From positions 5,084,001-5,148,000 of the forward strand of contig NC_052120.1 of the NCBI RefSeq assembly GCF_012273895.1: a DNA stretch of 64,000 nt. Direction: 5' to 3'. The translations under genes and the position numbers were made by a program. The stretch comes from Zerene cesonia. Its lineage: Eukaryota; Arthropoda; Insecta; Lepidoptera; Pieridae. The number at the start of each line of letters is the position of its first letter. The stretch's first letter is position 1. Under the pieces are notes generated by a model. The model saw nothing but the letters and a program-made list of their open reading frames with translations. It was not told where the DNA came from and did no database searches. Positions 60,301 through 64,000 of this stretch are shown here, piece by piece.

Positions 60301-63300
60301 ATTTAATAAGTGGCAAATTAATAAAATTATGATGTTCTGGAGCAAATGTTAGTCTTATGAATTAATAAATAATACATGATTTTACTAATTTAATATTTAC
60401 ACACTACATTTTTTATTGTCATTGCCTTGCTTATTTTTGTGACTTTATTTGTCAATACTTACTATCTAATATTTTCACTTCCTAATTCCTAGTTTGTTGA
60501 ACCACACAACAATATTATATAGATAAAATGTGATTTATGAGATAAAATGTGTGTATGAGATAATCGCAAATTTCTTCTGATCAACAAATGCTTTTACTAT
60601 AGGAAGATGATTCATTGTTAATCAAACTTTGAAAAAAACCTAAGGTATAAAACCGCAGCTATTTAAGTACTTGGCAACCAACTTATTTTAACTAAGTTAA
60701 TAAGCAATAAATAATGGTTATTTCTGATCACCTTTTCTTCATTTTTTCTTCTCTTTTTTTAATTATATTATTATACACATTTCAAATTGTAGAATATAAA
60801 CAAATTATTTTTTTTCCAGCAGTGTTTATAATGTAGATACGTATACGAAATTCTTATACTACAATTTTCGTTATTACTGTTACCATACATAGTTTCATAA
60901 AATTGTGTATTTTCTTTGTCTTTTTGCGACATGCAAGCAATCTTTACTTTACTCTTATATTTAATATATATGCAACGTGTTTTTCCAATAGCTTTTAGCT
61001 TGCAAAGTCAATTCACAACTGTATGTTTTCTCGCATCCTGATAAATCTAACTTGTAGAGTTAAAACATCACATCGCTTTTCATTCTGAGCCTAAAGACAA
61101 GCTTATTTTAATTCGTTGGAAGTCTTACTAGCAGTTCTTGTTTTACCCTATATCCTATATGACAGTTGGAGGATTCTTTTCTATGTTATTTTCCGTAAAA
61201 AAAGGTTTTAAATTTATTTGTGATAAGACAGACGGTCTTTTACATATTTTCTTATTGCTTACGTATGGACGTTAAAGATGTTAGAACGGTTCTTATTATG
61301 TTTGGTTGAAATCGTTCCATTTTTTCTGCATATTGGTTTCGAAATGCCAATAGTCATGTATACTGTAAATTTTCGGTGATTAATCATGAGTGGTGTCTTA
61401 ATCAGTACATAGAGCGTAATTACATTCTTGCTTCTGCGTTTTCGTGTCATATTCTTACGATGTCAACCTCTCTAATCAATTTTGCATTGTGTAATGGAAA
61501 AAGCACGTCAGCAATAATAAATATTCTAATAAAGAAAATACGTATATTTAAATAACATGAGCGTCACCATTTACTATTAATTTATCTACTGGATATGGAC
61601 ATAGGTACTGTAAAATCAAAATTTATTAAATTATAATTACTTATTACGCATTTACGACAGGACACAAAAGAAAAATTTAATTGCAATCACCATTATTTCC
61701 GAATTTCTTAATAATAATTATTGTCAACGAATGTTGCGTTATTATTGTCGCTATAAATTCATTATTTATTGTCAAACTGATTTTACATAAAATTGTGTGC
61801 GTGCTTTATAAACAGAGAGTGCATTTATACACGGTGTTTTAAAGTAAATGTGCTCAAATCAATTCGTGCTCATAAACTTTTCAAATAAATGTTTTAGTTA
61901 CGACAGATGAACATGTGTGTATTTACACTGCATACATGTGACAAATAATAGCTAAATAAAAAAATCATGTAACTATATGACCTATGTATAATATTATGCA
62001 CAAACTTAAATATACTCTTCGTGCTGGGATGTAGGTACTCTTAAATATCATCAGATATATTGTGTGTTAAAATTTACACTAATATGTACATACCTACATT
62101 ATTAATAGAAAATACATTTACGCTCTTTGTTATATTTATTTACCTGAGCCCAAAGAAATATCAAAAATCCATAATACATTTTTTTTGTAGCAAAGACTAA
62201 TAGTTAGTCAATTTCTCACAAGTTTTTCAAGAGAAAGTTATAATATCGTAATAGCTCACTAAAATATCAAACGCTTTATTGAAGGAATAATTACTAACGT
62301 AATTTACAACGATGACGATGTGAAAAAAAATCGCGCTTTCCTTTAACTATAAATCCGGATTATTAATTTTTTTTTTGTTATTTCATTTTTCTAAGTTTCA
62401 AGCACTATATTCTCGCACGCTTGAGATAAATGTTATATAAACTACAACTTTATAATACATTAATGATTATTATATACAGCATAGCGATACCACTAATATA
62501 CTTATGTTTATATATATTTATATTCGGCAAAAGCAGAGTCCTGTCGCGATTGTATAATTCGTGAATTTTGATAGGAAAAATAACACCGGTGCTAATTTTT
62601 ATACTATGAATGGTAATCTATTATAAGGATTATATTTCATACTTTCATATACGCTAAGAAAAGTTACTACAAAATCTTAAATGTAGCACTCAGACAAGAA
62701 TAAACTTACCTACTTAATAATAACAACTGTATATTATATACTTACTATATATTATTTTTTCATATTTTTGTGTTTTTTTTTTATAAACATAGCCAATATT
62801 TACAGCATTGATATCGTATATAAGATAATTTTTTACTACTTTATGAGATAGCTTGATAAGCATTGTCTTTGGTATTATCGAAGTTTTGAAAATGATTGGC
62901 AAAGAGTAGATACTGCTGCATAGCATCTTCTACTTTGGAATATATCTTGAATTTGAAACATATTGAAATAATAGTATTTGAATTTGTTGAATGATTCATA
63001 AATAATACTTATTTTATTAAAGATGTGAATTTAAAATGAATAAAATTAAGTTTCGAAATCTAAATTACAAGATCTGATCACATTTCTTCCCTTTGTTATC
63101 AACATTCGAGATAAATTCCTACACCTATTACATATACATTTATTTTGTTAAATTGAAGTACGTACAATCCTAGAATATTTTAATTATTTCGTTCATATCA
63201 AGAGTATAATTGTAAACATTGTACAACAACAGTATTTGTAGCAACAAGGACGAGCGAGATATAAAGAATTGTCATATTGCTCATACACAAAGTAAGAAAA

Positions 63301-64000
63301 ATAGAACTAAGCAGCTAACAAGGGAGATGGAGTTCAATCTTATAGTATATAGCTTTAACTTTTATAAAATGCTATACTTTGGTGTATTATAAAAGTCAAA
63401 TTTTAAAACTGTACCACACATCAAACCGCGTCTTACAACTTGGATCAACAAAATAACTAATGATAATATTAAACTAATCCTCAATGATATGCAAATACAT
63501 CGTATATACATCTGTACACTTATATTGAGCAAATAAAACAATGTTTATGAGAATTAATTAACAATACAATAGCTAATACATACAATTATAATTTTGTAAA
63601 CGAAGCTATCCGCTGTCCACATATAATAATTCTGCTATACTTGTAACAAACAAATAAACTTTCGAAAATTTAAACAATATAACTTTACAGGACACAACTA
63701 CAGTGACAAAAGCTAAACGAGAACAGTATATATGTTTATTTTCTACCTAGTTGTACAAAAAAGTTCCCAACAGATGCTTACTATTCAGATGCAGCACCCA
63801 CGAACCTCCAGAAATTACTTACTACTACTTTCAATAGTTATAGTCGAAACACACTCCATCAATGACTCCCTCTACAAACACATCTATTAATTTATTATTT
63901 TAATTATCCTTTTGATTGTAGTTTAGGTACGCTTTCTTTAATGTACAATTTGAATATTAACGTTTTGAATTGAAATAATTAAGATAAATATTTACCAAGC
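57373..64000. other. ORF-less, very AT-rich stretch
   Basis: 6.6 kb with no open frame that looks like protein, no recognisable repeat head and no GC island. It could be plain intergenic DNA or a very long 3' UTR of a minus-strand gene lying to the right. Sequence alone does not decide. Confidence 0.6.

Overview
The window is eukaryotic, very AT-rich, intron-rich DNA, most likely from a moth or butterfly. The order call rests on short interspersed repeats whose ends (tactagct...cccgcg type tails, and (CAT)n followed by cagcccatat...cccactgctggg) I recognise as typical of Lepidoptera, plus insect-type genes. I see no bacterial, viral or CRISPR features.

Region by region. 1-9362 is non-coding and lies upstream of, probably inside a long intron of, a fat-type giant cadherin gene. 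Its exons run on the + strand at 9363-9671 and 10192-10425 and resume at 27410-37579. In between sit two gaps of exactly 1000 N (12107-13106 and 25491-26490). They enclose a contig (13107-25490) that is the near-exact reverse complement of 26491-38828. This makes the window look like a 12.4-kb palindrome carrying a second fat gene on the minus strand. The phase-0 splice from 10425 to 27410 completes one cadherin repeat perfectly. The two arms differ only by scattered SNPs and one indel region. I therefore read the minus-strand copy as the other allele (a haplotig) placed inside an intron by the scaffolder.

The visible part of fat encodes 3281 residues: the end of one cadherin repeat, 18 complete cadherin repeats, four EGF modules, laminin-G, EGF, laminin-G, one membrane helix and a 522-residue cytoplasmic tail ending EEYV. 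The architecture matches Drosophila Fat and vertebrate FAT4, the planar-polarity and Hippo-pathway receptor that binds Dachsous. About 16 repeats and the signal peptide must lie to the left of the window.

Downstream, after a cluster of retroposon fragments and an (AT)41 microsatellite, come two tandem secreted lipase genes of the pancreatic-lipase (neutral lipase) family on the + strand: 40720-44902 (342 aa) and 48248-56832 (355 aa). Each has seven coding exons, a signal peptide and an intact Ser-Asp-His triad. They share most intron positions but differ at two, so they are an old tandem duplication. Their introns and flanks hold several retroposons, two with visible target-site duplications. 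The last 6.6 kb (57351-64000) is very AT-rich with no gene I can support.

I found no new multi-gene system. The most important observation is the inverted haplotig. Others are a GC-rich block in a fat intron, a 35-nt perfect hairpin in a lipase intron, and calcium-motif-free linkers in the Fat ectodomain.
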